In this document: piece after piece, positions 5,339 through 6,680 of the stretch
Numbering within the stretch: the first letter of the stretch is position 1
Layout: every line of letters begins with the position of its first letter
Made by a program: the position numbers and the translations under genes
The notes under the pieces: model-generated
Told to the model about the DNA's origin: nothing
The model's database searches: none
The model's input: the letters and a program-made list of their open reading frames with translations, nothing else
Assembly (NCBI GenBank): GCA_005773145.1
Contig: SXHS01000285.1
Coordinates: forward strand, 1 to 6,680
Direction of reading: 5' to 3'
DNA length: 6,680 nt
DNA from: Planctomycetaceae bacterium
Lineage (GTDB): Bacteria; Planctomycetota; Planctomycetia; Pirellulales; Pirellulaceae

Positions 5339-6680
5339 CGTTCCCATACGGCTGCGATTGCTTCCCTTGCTACTTGCTCGACGTCCTGTTGACCATCGAT
5401 GACATGGGCCGTGTGGGGATTCCAGGAAAACTGCCACGCCTCTTCGCTGCGCGCGCGGAGTTGCGACTCACGCATGCTTCCGCCACGCTGTTGAGCGCGG
5501 GCCACTGCAACGTCGGGAGGAACACGCAACACCAGCATCCGATCGGGAGGGAGTATCTGTTGGTGATACCACTGGGCGCGATCCGTCAACCATTGGGCCA
5601 GACGCGCGGCAACGGGCGAGGCTGCGCCGATCGATGTTGCGCTGTTCGGTACGAAGCTCGGTGGGCTGTCCATCTGCTTCAAGCCGGCCACGGGCCAGCG
5701 ATCGCAGAGCACAATCCAACCGCATGCTGCGGAACGCCGTACGCGGCGGTAGAGCCGGTAGCGGTCGCGCGCCAGACAGGCCGCTCGAGTCAGCTGCCAA
5801 AACGTAAGTGGTTCAGGATTTGACGCGCTAGCTGGACGAGTTGATGCGGCGGAGGCGATCCGCCGCACTGCCTTGGAAATCAATTCCACGGACCGCGTCA
5901 GCCAGGATCGGGGGGGCTTTCCCATATGGACGCGGTCGGTGGTTAAGTGTCGGCGAAAGTGTTGCTCCAGACGGTTGACGAGGGTCGATTTGCCAGAGCC
6001 ATCCCCACCCACGACGGCTAGTACCATCCCGCCACCAGCCAATTGTTTGCCAGGAGTAGTCCAACGCAAGCGACGGGCGGCGGAGGCCTGCAATCGACGC
6101 CCCATCTTCAGGCAGGCGTCCCATGTAGGAAGTTGGCGGCCGTGCGGCTGTAAAGCACGATGGAGTTGCCCGCGGACTCTCATCCGCTGCCAAGTCGTGG
6201 TCCCCACCTGCGCGGCCTGCACGCACGCGAAAAATAGGTCGTGTGTGACGCATGGCAAGTATCGCGAGAGCCATTCGCGGGCCCGAGCCGAGTCGCTGCG
6301 ACGCAGGTGGTAGTCGAGTTCAACGTGTTGGCCGAGCTGATCGAAGGCGCGCAAATGATTGCGACGCCAGGTACATTTCAGCACCATCCGCAACACATAG
6401 AGAATCATTTCCACTTCGGGTGCGGGAGTTGGCAACGGCGTGTCATGTTGCGCGGAAGCGACGACCGCTGACTCCACCGGAAGATGGAAATTTTTCGTTA
6501 AGTCATGCCCCACCACCAGTCGCAGGTGCAGGTGGACATGCACCATCTGCCCCGTGTCACGATCCAGCCCAAAGTAGTGCGTGATCCCCGGAATGGGAAC
6601 AGTTTGCTGGCGGTACGCTTGGCGAAAACCGAGTTGACATAGCACGCTGAGGGCCGCACCGGCCGAAGCCCGGTCGACAA
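5329..6680 (-). CDS. Nucleotidyltransferase-like / thymidylate-kinase-like fusion protein (5' end off window)
   Basis: Residues are numbered from the GTG codon at 6645. That codon is probably not the start: 11 further codons to the window edge are open (VDRASAGAALS) and resemble the stretch just after the DxD motif of uncharacterised nucleotidyltransferases. The catalytic DxD itself would lie beyond 6680. Residues about 1-60 (LGFRQA, HYFGLD, VHVHLHLRLVVGHDLTKN) look like the rest of that domain, close to the NTP_transf_5 type. After a helical, Arg-rich middle (about 80-200) comes a P-loop kinase domain. It has Walker A GGDGSGKS (213-220), HMGKPP (240-245), CDRW (314-317, the DR motif of thymidylate kinases), a lid-like Arg-rich segment (383-400) and a closing VIDGQQDVEQV (415-425). 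At 438 or more residues it is about twice the size of a housekeeping thymidylate kinase, and the context is glycan synthesis. It is unlikely to be the cell's dTMP kinase; its substrate is unknown. Confidence 0.75.
   Translation of the reverse strand, partial: VDRASAGAALSVLCQLGFRQAYRQQTVPIPGITHYFGLDRDTGQMVHVHLHLRLVVGHDLTKNFHLPVESAVVASAQHDTPLPTPAPEVEMILYVLRMVLKCTWRRNHLRAFDQLGQHVELDYHLRRSDSARAREWLSRYLPCVTHDLFFACVQAAQVGTTTWQRMRVRGQLHRALQPHGRQLPTWDACLKMGRRLQASAARRLRWTTPGKQLAGGGMVLAVVGGDGSGKSTLVNRLEQHFRRHLTTDRVHMGKPPRSWLTRSVELISKAVRRIASAASTRPASASNPEPLTFWQLTRAACLARDRYRLYRRVRRSAACGWIVLCDRWPVAGLKQMDSPPSFVPNSATSIGAASPVAARLAQWLTDRAQWYHQQILPPDRMLVLRVPPDVAVARAQQRGGSMRESQLRARSEEAWQFSWNPHTAHVIDGQQDVEQVAREAIAAVWERLN

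Noticed and set aside
5828..6274. 148-codon minus-strand frame overlapping the kinase fusion gene.
   Set aside because: It is a frame-shifted shadow of the fusion gene; the product is rich in Arg, Pro and Ser with no motif.
5329..6645. Housekeeping thymidylate kinase (tmk).
   Set aside because: The protein is at least twice the normal length, has an added nucleotidyltransferase-like domain and lies beside a glycosyltransferase, so the gene symbol is not justified.

Overview
The window most likely comes from a planctomycete (Planctomycetota, probably Pirellulales or a relative). The main evidence is the large + strand protein. Near its N-terminus it carries a basic stretch followed by LESLETRRMLS, a good match to the LEPR-XLL signature of secreted planctomycete giant proteins. 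The DNA is moderately GC-rich and two of the coding starts are GTG or off-window, which fits but does not prove this. No rRNA, tRNA, CRISPR array or recognisable insertion sequence is visible.

Layout. Positions 1-112 probably hold the last 36 codons of a + strand gene that begins before the window. A compact intrinsic terminator follows at 174-192. Positions 195-543 contain no gene I can support, but they hold a series of inverted repeats. The densest run (393-462) lies just upstream of the large secreted protein gene (best start ATG 544, stop ending at 3294). That protein has a beta-propeller-like region, a DNRLRE/CBM96-type domain, a PKD-like domain and a C-terminal LamG domain.

A 36-bp convergent gap containing two small hairpins and a 10-bp direct repeat (3295-3330, extending into 3344) separates it from a minus-strand gene series. 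In transcription order that series is: a nucleotidyltransferase-like/thymidylate-kinase-like fusion protein, cut by the right edge (6680 down to 5329); a small P-loop kinase-like protein (5262-4597); and a GT4 glycosyltransferase (4521-3331). The gaps are 66 and 75 bp and no clear internal terminator is seen, so they are probably co-transcribed and part of an exopolysaccharide or surface-glycan cluster that continues off the right edge.

How the genes may work together (inference). The GT4 enzyme would add a sugar from a nucleotide-sugar donor during glycan assembly at the cytoplasmic membrane. The two P-loop proteins would phosphorylate or otherwise activate an unidentified small molecule or glycan intermediate. 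The large + strand protein is a separate transcription unit, probably exported and able to bind carbohydrate. The most unusual part of the window is the pairing of two dissimilar P-loop kinase-like proteins, one fused to a nucleotidyltransferase-like domain, next to a glycosyltransferase. The substrate of neither can be read from sequence.
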